16,022 nt of DNA, from positions 1-16,022 of the forward strand of contig CALKWG010000124.1 in assembly GCA_938004315.1 (NCBI GenBank), read 5' to 3'. Position 1 is the first letter of the stretch; each line of letters opens with the position of its first letter. Below are positions 6,763-15,100 of this stretch, piece after piece. Both the position numbers and the translations under genes were made by a program. The notes beneath the pieces are model-generated. The model saw only the letters and a list, made by a program, of their open reading frames with translations, did not search any database and was not told where the DNA came from. Source of the stretch: an uncultured Spirochaetaceae bacterium (lineage in GTDB: Bacteria; Spirochaetota; Spirochaetia; Treponematales; UBA12059).

Positions 6763-9700
6763 TTAGTCCTCTGTTTTACCGCACACATCCTTCACATTGG
6801 CCAACAAGCCGCCGAACTTGCCGTAGTTCACCCGCACCCCATCATCCAGGTCCAGGCTTATCTGCAACTGGGCGTAGTGGTTCAGCTCCTCGTCAAAGCG
6901 CGCCAGCTCCACCAGCTTCTTCTGTAAGCCTGTGAGCTCCTTTTCCAGCCGCTTCCGCTCCGCCGTGCTGGCCGCCTCCCGGCTCTGGGCATCCAGGCTG
7001 TCGATTTTCTTGCGCAACTGGCCGGTCAAAGGCACCACGTACTGCATGCGCATCCGCGACAGGGTGCCTGCATTATAGCGGTGCAGGTACACCAGCGCCT
7101 CAAAGGCTTTCTCCTTCCCGGAGCTAAACTTCCAGTAAATGGGCCGCTTTTTGTAAGTAGACAGGTGGTCCTTGTAAAAGTCACCCGCCAGGTAGCGCCG
7201 CAGGGTATCCAGCGGCAGTTCGGTACCCTTGGCATCCAGAGCCTCCGCCAGCCAGCGCATGTTCTCCTCGTGCCGTTCGCTGCCCCATACGGTGCGCACA
7301 AAGTTCTCCACCCGCACCGCGGCATCTTCCTCGAACCACTTGAAGTCCGTCACCGGTATAATACCGTCATCGTCCGCCGGAAAGCTCTGGTGGCGCCTGG
7401 CATCAAAGCCCGCGCCACCGGTCTCGGCATAGACCAGCCCCGGTTCATCCAGGCTGTACCGCCCCATCGCACAGCCCAGTGCATAGCTTACAAGCTCCCG
7501 CGCGCCGTCCGCCCGCATCCGCTCTTCGCCTTCCGGGTATAGTTGGGGGCCTGCCGCCGTTCCGGCGGCACCGGGCTCTCCACTCCAATCTTGGTCCGGG
7601 CTATCGCCCGCCCCAAGGATTTCCGCTTCGATCCCTGGCCCGTCGTCTTCTGTCACTTCTGCTTTGTTTTTCCGCGGCTTGTAGCGGTACCAAGGGTTCA
7701 CCGTCAACGTTATCTGCTCTATCGGCACTTCCGGTGTCAGCTCATCCTGCAGACCATAGGCGTCGATAAACAGGCGGTTGTTCTCCTCTTCCAGCCGCAG
7801 CATCTCGGCAATCCAGTGCTGTCCTATGGCCCGCCAGGTGGTCCAACAACTGGCAGTGGAGTGCCCGTCGGGGGCGGGGATGGTGGTGTCTTTTTGGTAA
7901 GTGGGTAAGGTGGCAGGCAGCCAGGGAAGGGCCTGGAAGTCCCAGCTGGTTTCGAAGGAATCCCAATCCGTTTTTGCCAACAGAATCATGTTTTTTGAAT
8001 CAACCTCGATTTTCGAGGTTTGAAGTGAATTTGGATCAAATGGTAAACTTGAAACATTTCCTGGCAGAAAATTTAATGTAGGATTAAGTAGTTTCAACTG
8101 CTCTGTTGCTACTTTTGAACACAAGTATGCTAATATAACTTCATCTTTAATGCTTCCTCTATTAAAACCATTTGCCGAGGCATCATTGAAAATAAACCCT
8201 TTGGGTTGATATCTTGCTCCGAAATACGCTGATGATATTTTTGTCCATGTTATTCCATTCTTGAAGATTTGGTCCAAATTGAAGTTATGCGCGAGAGTTC
8301 GAGAACCTGACACATGCAGAGTTGTTTGGAGCTCGTTGCCATCATCATACCAGTTTATGACCGTTTCGTGATTTCCAAACCATTTTCGAAAGTCCCCACC
8401 CTTAGACTGCGGGAACCACTTCTTTTTTGAATCTTTTGCCGCAATTCTACTCTCACCAAAACCAATATTTCCTTTTTTTACTTCGCTCCATTGCCTGATA
8501 TACTTAGCGTTATCACCAGTTACCAATCCAATTCGAGTATCGATGAAATCACTAACCCGTGTGGCAAAAGAAAAGGTCGAGATCATTTCTCTACTTACCC
8601 AGTAGGCAATTGGTCGACCGGGTATACTTTTGAAAGTATTGGTGTTGGCAGAATACAGCCATCCGCAGTTACGATTCTGAATAGCCTCTAGAGTCTTAGG
8701 AGCCTGTTGCTGGGCTCCGCGAAATTCTGACAACTTAATGAATATTCCATTGTAATTGTGAATACTAGAACGCTGAATTGTGAATGTACAAATAGGTACG
8801 GTTGCCCCATCAAATCCAGAATATTCCAGCTGTATTAAAGATGTGATTACTTCATCATCAATCAGTTTTTGGCGTAGTTCTTCATAACTGGAAATGAACA
8901 TCCATACAAAGGGTGACATGAACCCCAACTGCCCTGCATCTCCAGCAAACATCAGATTTCGGACAATAAAAGCGCTGAATAGGTCTTTTTCATAGCCTTC
9001 GTACTCGCTACCCAGATACGTTTTTAGAGCTGGGGACAAGAACTTGTTTCCCATATATGGCGGATTACTCACTACCTGATCATATTTTTGCCCCAGCACC
9101 TGAGCCAGTCGCACAAAAACCAGCGCCAACTCCGCTGCATTGCTAGCCAAGAGATCCTGACTCGCAACCACTTTCTCTAACCACAATGAGAGATCATTTA
9201 ACTTGCCAACAAGATATTTGGGAATTTGGATCAGCGAGCCAAACAAAGTGCCTTGCTCAAATAGACTTAATACCGCCTGCAAATTATCTCTCTGGTCTTT
9301 GGCAGGATTTAGGCTCTGGATAAGGTCTGCCCTTTCTTCAGGTGAACAATCTTTAAAGCTCAGAAGGTTCAAGCGCAGGCCCTTGCCTGTTGCCAGAATG
9401 TCAGGATCATCCTCCCGGGCCTTCATGAGTAAGGCAAAACAGGCGATTTCCGTTGCTCGCAGGTCTATGTCCAGACCGTACAGGTTCTTCTCCAGAATCA
9501 ACCGGGCGCATTGCTGGCGCTGGTAGCCTCGTTCCAGATAGATCTCCCGGAGTACTTCGTACGCCGTTACCAGAATATGCCCGCTGCCCATGGCAGGGTC
9601 CAAGAGCTTAATGTCTTCCGGGTTCAGGCTGCCGCTGAACAGACGCTTCAGCTCCGCTTCTACTTCGGGCTCCTGCTGGGCGGGCTCGATATAGTAGGGC

Positions 9701-10518
9701 ATCTTTGTCTTGAGCGGGCTCTCCGGATAATGTAACAGCCAGGTACGCCCGAGGCTGTTATGCACCAGATACTGCACTATCCACTTGGGCGTAAAGAGTT
9801 GGGTAACCGCCGGAATCTCCTCTTTCTTGTAGGCGCTCTTCCTCGCCATGTACTCGGCCTTGAGCTCGCTAATGTAATACTGATACAGCCAGCCCAGTAC
9901 CTCAATCTCCTGCCATTCCTCGTCGGGCAAACCCTGCACGAACCAGGAAAGAAGGCTATCGGATCGCAGCAGCATGTCGGGTAGCAGGAGCTCCAGGTCC
10001 TCCTGCACCGCCGGGAACAATAGCGGCAGCTGGGCATGGAAGCCCTCGCACACTGCCAGTATTAAAAGCCGGTACAGCTCCTCGTCTTTCTGCCCGTCCA
10101 GCTTCAGTTGTAGTATCTCGTCTTTTTTAAGGCCAGACAGATTTACGCTTGCCGCTCGCTCTAGAATTTCCGGCTGGCTCCCCTGCGGCGCTGGCGTCAG
10201 CACCCTGATGCCCTGGGGCGTGTAGCCGTGCACCTCCATATACCTCAGCGCCGCGAATCGGTTAAACCAGGTATACGCCGCCTCGTCCATCACCGCGTTC
10301 CAACCCTGCTTGGTTATCCGTGACGCCAGCTTCTGCCGCTGCCCCTCCCAGGCCGCTGGAAAGGCTTTGCCGCCGATGTATATCCTGTCGCCGGACTTCT
10401 GCGGCGCTACCGGATCCTTATCGGCGCTCAGGCCCAAGAGCGCCGCCCGCTGTTCCATGGCCGCGCGGAAGCGCTTGCGGGCGTCGGGGGCGAAGGATTT
10501 TAAGAGGGATTGGTTCAT
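6763..10518 (-). CDS. pglX: BREX type 1 adenine-specific DNA methyltransferase PglX
   Basis: PglX is the N6-adenine methyltransferase that marks host DNA at the non-palindromic BREX site and sets self/non-self specificity. At 1251 residues it is of normal length. Motif I LLDPAMGSGHILV lies at 305-317 and catalytic motif IV SNPPYMGNKF at 484-493. The N-terminal segment WFNRFAALRYMEVHGY (84-99) and C-terminal SYALGCAMGRYSLDEPG (1011-1027) are typical of BREX PglX. The region around 560-850 should hold target recognition. Residues about 950-1000 form a Gly/Asp/Glu-rich linker. Base composition is uneven: roughly 7980-9350 is AT-rich (19 G/C of 60 in 8041-8100), while both ends are about 60% GC, suggesting exchange of the recognition part. 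The ATG has AGGAAA six bases upstream. It starts 48 nt after hipT, so it may be read from the hip promoter as well as from the operon. Confidence 0.97.
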   Translation of the reverse strand: MNQSLLKSFAPDARKRFRAAMEQRAALLGLSADKDPVAPQKSGDRIYIGGKAFPAAWEGQRQKLASRITKQGWNAVMDEAAYTWFNRFAALRYMEVHGYTPQGIRVLTPAPQGSQPEILERAASVNLSGLKKDEILQLKLDGQKDEELYRLLILAVCEGFHAQLPLLFPAVQEDLELLLPDMLLRSDSLLSWFVQGLPDEEWQEIEVLGWLYQYYISELKAEYMARKSAYKKEEIPAVTQLFTPKWIVQYLVHNSLGRTWLLHYPESPLKTKMPYYIEPAQQEPEVEAELKRLFSGSLNPEDIKLLDPAMGSGHILVTAYEVLREIYLERGYQRQQCARLILEKNLYGLDIDLRATEIACFALLMKAREDDPDILATGKGLRLNLLSFKDCSPEERADLIQSLNPAKDQRDNLQAVLSLFEQGTLFGSLIQIPKYLVGKLNDLSLWLEKVVASQDLLASNAAELALVFVRLAQVLGQKYDQVVSNPPYMGNKFLSPALKTYLGSEYEGYEKDLFSAFIVRNLMFAGDAGQLGFMSPFVWMFISSYEELRQKLIDDEVITSLIQLEYSGFDGATVPICTFTIQRSSIHNYNGIFIKLSEFRGAQQQAPKTLEAIQNRNCGWLYSANTNTFKSIPGRPIAYWVSREMISTFSFATRVSDFIDTRIGLVTGDNAKYIRQWSEVKKGNIGFGESRIAAKDSKKKWFPQSKGGDFRKWFGNHETVINWYDDGNELQTTLHVSGSRTLAHNFNLDQIFKNGITWTKISSAYFGARYQPKGFIFNDASANGFNRGSIKDEVILAYLCSKVATEQLKLLNPTLNFLPGNVSSLPFDPNSLQTSKIEVDSKNMILLAKTDWDSFETSWDFQALPWLPATLPTYQKDTTIPAPDGHSTASCWTTWRAIGQHWIAEMLRLEEENNRLFIDAYGLQDELTPEVPIEQITLTVNPWYRYKPRKNKAEVTEDDGPGIEAEILGAGDSPDQDWSGEPGAAGTAAGPQLYPEGEERMRADGARELVSYALGCAMGRYSLDEPGLVYAETGGAGFDARRHQSFPADDDGIIPVTDFKWFEEDAAVRVENFVRTVWGSERHEENMRWLAEALDAKGTELPLDTLRRYLAGDFYKDHLSTYKKRPIYWKFSSGKEKAFEALVYLHRYNAGTLSRMRMQYVVPLTGQLRKKIDSLDAQSREAASTAERKRLEKELTGLQKKLVELARFDEELNHYAQLQISLDLDDGVRVNYGKFGGLLANVKDVCGKTED

Positions 10519-10566
10519 AAGGCGTTTCCTTTTCTCGTCATATGTTTGATACTCGGTGATCTAGCT

Positions 10567-11517
10567 TTAACCATGCCTGTTCTCTGCCATGAGCCGGTCG
10601 GCGCGCTCCCGCCAGCGCGCTAGGAAATCGTCCTGCATAGCCGGCGAAAGGAACGAGACCCGGCACAGGGTTTCCACCTGCGGCCACGCGTCGAAGAGGC
10701 GCCGGCCCAGGTTCGTAAATACCTTAAGGCTTATTCCGAGTTTGTCGGCCAGGCTGAGCCAGTCGGCGCGGGAGAGGCGGGCTTTCTTGCCGTTCAGCGT
10801 TAAGGCCGTTTCTTCCTTGTCCTCGGGAATAACCAAGGCGGTGGATACCAGATCGTAGGCGGGCGATAGCTGCCAGCGCCCAGGCGCGGGACGGTAGAGC
10901 GAGAAGTTCTTCAGGTGCAGGTCGGCGTTGCCCATCAGCCACGAGATCAAATTCAGCTGCATGAAGCGTACCGCGTCCAGGCCCTCCTGGCTGGAGCGGC
11001 GAAGAGCCCGGGCGGCCGCTTCCAGGCTCCCCTTATACTTGTCCGCCGACGGGCGCCCGCTGAGCTGGCAGAAGTCTTCCTGGGGCAGCTTGCTGCCGTC
11101 GGCCGGGCGGTCGAAGCGCCTGGACAGGTACGCCAGCGTTCCGTCCGCCAGCCGCGCAAGGCCGTGGGGCGCCGTCGGGTAGCCTAGGCGGGCGACCAGT
11201 TCCATGCAGAAAGCTTCGTTCTCCGCCAGCATTGGGTACTCGTCCACCGGGGGTTTAAGGATATAGCGGCCGCCTAAGGCGCGCAGGGTCATCCGGCGCG
11301 CCTCGCCCGGCGTCCTGTCCACCGAGAGCTTCTTCTGCACGCCGGGCAGCGCCCCGGATGCCCGAAGGAGGCTCAAGCCCGCCTCGGCCAGTCCGCTTGG
11401 GTCTAGGTCGATCGTAGGCGCCGTCGCGCTCTCAAAGAGGGCCTTGGCGCAGCGCTTATGGTAGGCCCCGCTAGAACTCGATTCGAGCGCTTCGAAGCAA
11501 ACGAGGCACTTAGGCAT
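10567..11517 (-). CDS. hipT: HipT-like Ser/Thr kinase toxin with N-terminal zinc ribbon
   Basis: This 316-residue HipA-family kinase lacks the HipA N-terminal subdomain, which is supplied by the preceding gene. In E. coli, HipT phosphorylates tryptophanyl-tRNA synthetase; the target here is unknown. A Cys2-His-Cys ribbon opens the protein (C4, C7, H20, C23). The Gly-rich loop is ALPGVQKKLSV (56-66), the ATP-binding lysine is in ILKP (K88), the catalytic Asp is D199 in GNADLHLKNFS (196-206), and the metal Asp is D222 in AYDLVST. The key kinase residues are all present, so it should be active. The autophosphorylated serines of HipT/HipA loops are not seen: the aligned positions are Ala and Pro. 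The start ATG overlaps the hipS stop by 8 nt. A similar zinc-ribbon HipA branch is common in Bacteroidetes-type genomes, so the hipT symbol is by architecture, not proven orthology. Confidence 0.88.
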   Translation of the reverse strand: MPKCLVCFEALESSSSGAYHKRCAKALFESATAPTIDLDPSGLAEAGLSLLRASGALPGVQKKLSVDRTPGEARRMTLRALGGRYILKPPVDEYPMLAENEAFCMELVARLGYPTAPHGLARLADGTLAYLSRRFDRPADGSKLPQEDFCQLSGRPSADKYKGSLEAAARALRRSSQEGLDAVRFMQLNLISWLMGNADLHLKNFSLYRPAPGRWQLSPAYDLVSTALVIPEDKEETALTLNGKKARLSRADWLSLADKLGISLKVFTNLGRRLFDAWPQVETLCRVSFLSPAMQDDFLARWRERADRLMAENRHG

Positions 11518-11845
11518 GCCCGTCTCCCTTCGCGTCTAGCTCCTCCACCCCCACCGCCCCGATAGCGTCCCGGCAGAAGGCTGCCAACAGCCCAAAGCGG
11601 TCGCGCGGGTCCAGCTTCCAGTTGCGCACGCCCAGTTCCAGGAGCCAGCCCTCCGGAATCAGGCCGTCGAAGAAGGGGAATAGAGTAGGGGACTCCCAGG
11701 GTTCGGCACGCGGGGGCAGGGTCAGGCTGACCGGATCGCCGGCCGCCGCTAGCCACTCAGGCTCATAGCTGAAGCGATAGCCTTCGTCGGTCTCCTCTAA
11801 GAGGCCCGCGGCCCGATCCTGGTAGTAGACCCGCAGCTTACGCAT
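11510..11845 (-). CDS. hipS: HipS-like small protein (HipA N-terminal subdomain alone)
   Basis: This 111-residue protein corresponds to the N-subdomain-1 that is fused to the kinase in classical HipA. Family signatures are LFPFFDGLIPEGWLL (55-69), NWKLDPRDRFGLL (75-87) and DAIGAVGVEEL (93-103). In HipBST systems the separate HipS is the protein that neutralises HipT, while HipB augments this and binds DNA; by analogy HipS may be the main antitoxin here. It overlaps hipB and hipT by 8 nt each, in the forms ATGCGTAA and ATGCCTAA, which implies tightly coupled translation of all three. It should act in the cytoplasm; no signal or membrane segment is visible. Confidence 0.87.
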   Translation of the reverse strand: MRKLRVYYQDRAAGLLEETDEGYRFSYEPEWLAAAGDPVSLTLPPRAEPWESPTLFPFFDGLIPEGWLLELGVRNWKLDPRDRFGLLAAFCRDAIGAVGVEELDAKGDGHA

Positions 11846-12059
11846 CCGGTCTTTCTATCCTGATCGGCCCCGTGCGGTAGCCGAAGAGCCTCAGCACCTG
11901 ATCTACCTTGTCGAGCCTGAGGCTCGCCTTGCCCTGCTCCAGATCCCGCACGAAACGCAGGCCCACGCCGGCGCTCAAGGCTAGCTCTTCCTGAGTTATG
12001 CCGGTTCGTTTGCGCTCCTGTTTGACCAGGGCCGATAGGGGGCTCATCGCTTCTTTCAT
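11838..12059 (-). CDS. hipB: HipB-like XRE-family antitoxin / repressor
   Basis: A short helix-turn-helix protein (73 residues from ATG 12059). The XRE-type HTH is ITQEELALSAGVGLRFVRDLEQGK, followed by SLRLDKVDQVLRLFGY. This is typical of HipB regulators that bind operators upstream of their own gene and join the toxin complex. The frame stays open to a GTG at 12149, but that longer form would run through the operator region and has no family-like N-terminus, so the start is placed at ATG 12059 (MKEAMSPL). ATG 12047 (MSPLSALV) is an equal alternative with AAAGAAG just upstream. The distal end overlaps hipS by 8 nt. Three repeated operator-like sites lie directly upstream. Confidence 0.85.
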   Translation of the reverse strand: MKEAMSPLSALVKQERKRTGITQEELALSAGVGLRFVRDLEQGKASLRLDKVDQVLRLFGYRTGPIRIERPDA

Positions 12060-12065
12060 GCCTAA

Positions 12066-12094
12066 ATAGTATATCAGTTCGGGTATATCCGCAA
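12066..12094 (-). promoter_or_regulatory. Candidate hip promoter
   Basis: On the minus strand TTGCGG (12094-12089) is followed after 17 bases by TACTAT (12071-12066). An overlapping TATACT (12073-12068) is a better -10 hexamer with a 15-base spacer. Transcription would start near 12059-12061, giving a leaderless or very short leader for hipB. The hexamers are weak matches, so this is tentative. The -10 overlaps the third operator-like site. Confidence 0.4.
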
Positions 12095-12166
12095 GGATTA
12101 TTACGTGTCTATATCCTATCGGGTATACAGAGCTCCTTTTTAGCTCCACTATACCCGATAGGGTAT
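12071..12166. promoter_or_regulatory. Three operator-like palindromes at exact 40-bp spacing upstream of hipB
   Basis: On the plus strand the 16-bp sites are 12151-12166 ATACCC-GATA-GGGTAT (perfect 6-4-6 palindrome), 12111-12126 ATATCC-TATC-GGGTAT, and 12071-12086 ATATCA-GTTC-GGGTAT. The right half GGGTAT is invariant and the left half decays toward hipB. The first two also form a 13-bp inverted repeat (12115-12127 with 12150-12162). The first touches the brxC stop codon (12166-12168). Position and symmetry suggest HipB operators; E. coli HipB also binds several palindromes before its own gene. Confidence 0.8.
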
Positions 12167-15100
12167 TATCCTATGCGGATCAGCTTTCCCTCGGCAAGCT
12201 TCTTCTTCAGCGCCGCGCGAAGCTGCTCGACCAGTTGGTCTACATCGCCGGTGGTCCGGATCTCCCTGCCGCCGATTAAGTCCTTCGCCGCGAGGGCTTC
12301 GGTTATGACCGGCGCTTGAACGCTCTTGGCTACCGGGGCGGGGCTCTTGGGCGGCCGTTCCGCCGCGATCTCCGCCCCGGTCGGCGATACCGGCTCCTTC
12401 TTGGCCTCGGCTTTCTTGGCCTCTACGGCGGCCTTGGCTTGCCGGAACTCCTGTAGCGTCTTAATCGCGTGGTTGTAGGCTAAGTCGACCTGGGTGCTCC
12501 GTAAGAGCTCAAGGCCGGCCAGGCTCGTCTCTAGCGGCGCGCGGCTGTACAGATGGTTGAGCCGCTCTTTGACCGTATAGTTTTCCTCCGGACTCAGGCC
12601 CAACTCATCGCAGAGCGGCGTCAGCTGATCGCGGTACTCGTCGATGGCGGCTTTAAGCGCGTGCCGGGTGGCCTGGATCGCCGCGTCCAGGGCCTTCTGC
12701 ACGAGGTCCATGGCCGGGGCTAGATCTTTGATGCGGTCGTAGGGTTCGGCTTGACCGAGGATCGATTCTAGCCGGCTGATGGCCTCCTTGGCCGACGGCT
12801 CATGCTCCAGCTGCGTCCGGCTGGGCTTGATGGCTTCAAGGAGCTTCTGAGCCTTGCGCCAGATGCCGATCTGGTTGCCGTAGAATTCGGCGATGCGTTT
12901 GTATTCGGCGTACACGGCGCTGAGCTCGGCGCTCTTGGCCGCCAGCGTCTCCACCAGTTCTTCGGCTAGGCTGATTTGTTTTAAGCCCTGGGCGAAGTCC
13001 ATGATGGATTGCATCGCGCCTACGCCCGGGTACTGCTTGGGGTCGTGCTCGATCAGCTTCTGCCAATCCCGGAGCCTTGCCTGCCACGCGGCTAGATGCT
13101 TCCGTACGTGCTCGGCCAGTTCCCTGGTCGTAGCCGGCGCGAAGTCCTGGAACAGCGCCCTGGCGGCCTCCTGCGCGGCATCCAGCACTTCCTGCCCCAG
13201 CACCCGGGACCGGCTGATGGAGACGGCGTCATACAGGCTCGGCTTTATAAAGCAGTCTAGGGCCTTGCTCGGCTCCAAGAAGCCGCCCTTGAAGAGCTTG
13301 ATCTCGTCGGCCCGGAAGAGCAGCGCCAGCAGCGCCTGGACGTTGCCGTCCGGCCAGCCGTAAGGGGCGCCGCCGAAACGCTTCACCAGCTCCGCCATCG
13401 TCGGCGTCTTACCGGCTTGGGCGCAGAGCTCCAGGAACTGCCGCAGCTCCTCTAAGGCCTTGGGATTGGTCGTCTGCGGCCCCGAGGCGAAGAGCGCCGC
13501 GCTCGACGCGCTCAGGGCGGTCCTCACCATGTTTTCCCAGTCGCTGGCCGGGTTCGGGAGGAGATCCAGCTTCTTATAGACCACGCCCACCACGTACCGG
13601 GCCAGCTCCATGAGCAGCGCGTAGCCGCCCTTGGCGCTTGGCCGGTAGTCGCTGCCGCAGATATAAATCTCCGCGTCGCTTAAAAGCTGGGTCGCTCCGG
13701 CGACGAGCTTGCGCCGACGCTGGTTGTTCTCGCTGGCTTTCTGCGCCAGGATCATGTCCTCGCTGCCGCTCAGCTTGCGGGAACCCGGTCCGTCCAGATA
13801 GGATTTGGTCTTCAGGAATAGGGTCAGCTCCCGATAGTACTCGCTCGACTCCGGCAGGATCAGCACGGCCCGGTTGCCGTCTGCGCTGGCCATAACGCCG
13901 TTGCCTTTCTTGCTCTGGTATTCCATGCCTCCCAGGGGGGAGGCCAACTCGATGCCGATGTCCCCCTTGTTGGAGAGGAAGTAGCCGTCCAGGCTGAGCT
14001 GTAGGTCGAAGTTCTTGCCGTTGTCGTGGCGGTACTTGGCCTTGCCGTCGAACTCGTCCTTGAAGATGATATCCGCCAGCTCCTTGATCTCGGCGTTGCC
14101 CGGCAGCGGGGTGTTCTGGATCTCGCGCGTGATGCTCTGCTCTTCGATGGTCAGGAACAGGAACTCGTCGCCCTGGCGGCTGATGAGGTTCTCTTTCTCC
14201 AGGCGCGCGATGGACTCCTCGATGGCGCGCTTATGCTTCACCATGTCGGTATCGATGCGGCTCAGGGTCAGGACGGCCAGGTTCTGTACGTTCCCCCGTA
14301 CGCGGCGCAAGCGTAGGTAGCGGATCAGGAACAAAGTCTCAAGGAGGCGCAGATCCCCTTCCTGTAAGCTCGGGATATCCTGGGCGTTATAGATGGACTT
14401 GGCTACCGAGCTGTCCAAGAAGCTTAAGAGAGTAGGGAAGAAGGCCCAGAGGGGAACCAAGCTGCCATCGTCCTGATCGCCCACGGCCTTGAGCGCCGTC
14501 TGGAACGCGTCCAGCATCGAGCGCTCGCCCTTGCTGAGGTTCAGGCCCGTCGCGCCCACGGCCCGCACCGCGTCGAAGATATCCTGGACCAGGTTGAACT
14601 GGTAGGGCACGAAGGGATAGGACGCCACGAAGTCCTTGGTGCTCTGATAGCTGGCCATGGTCGGCGTGTCGCTGGTGAAGCTCAGCTGGTTTAAGAGAAT
14701 ATCGCGTTTGGCGTCGTAGACTGCCCCGACGGCCGGGATCGACTCCTCCCGCTTGCGTAGGAGCCGCTTCTGGATTACCTCGGCGATGCTGGACGAGGAC
14801 AGGGTCGGCCTCGTGACGAAGCGCGCCTGGATTTTGGAAAAGTCGTTCCCTTTGCTTTGGATCTTCGAGCCGAGCACCGCGTCGATGTCCTCCTGGCTCG
14901 TCACGAAGACCCAGGCCTTATCGTGGGTCTTCGTGCCCAGGTTCTCGACGATGGTCTGTAGGTTGAGCATGCGGTCCGAATGCGAACCCACGAACTGTCC
15001 CATCTCGTCGACCATGAATAGGACGCGGCGTTTCTTCTCCTCAACGTACTCGGCCACAAGGGCGGCGAAATTCTCTATGGTGAGCGGATAAGATCGTTCG

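Noticed and set aside
12060..12149. N-terminal extension of hipB to a GTG at 12149
   Set aside because: The extension would translate the operator repeats and the probable promoter, and its residues do not look like an XRE protein N-terminus. Starts at 12059 or 12047 fit better.
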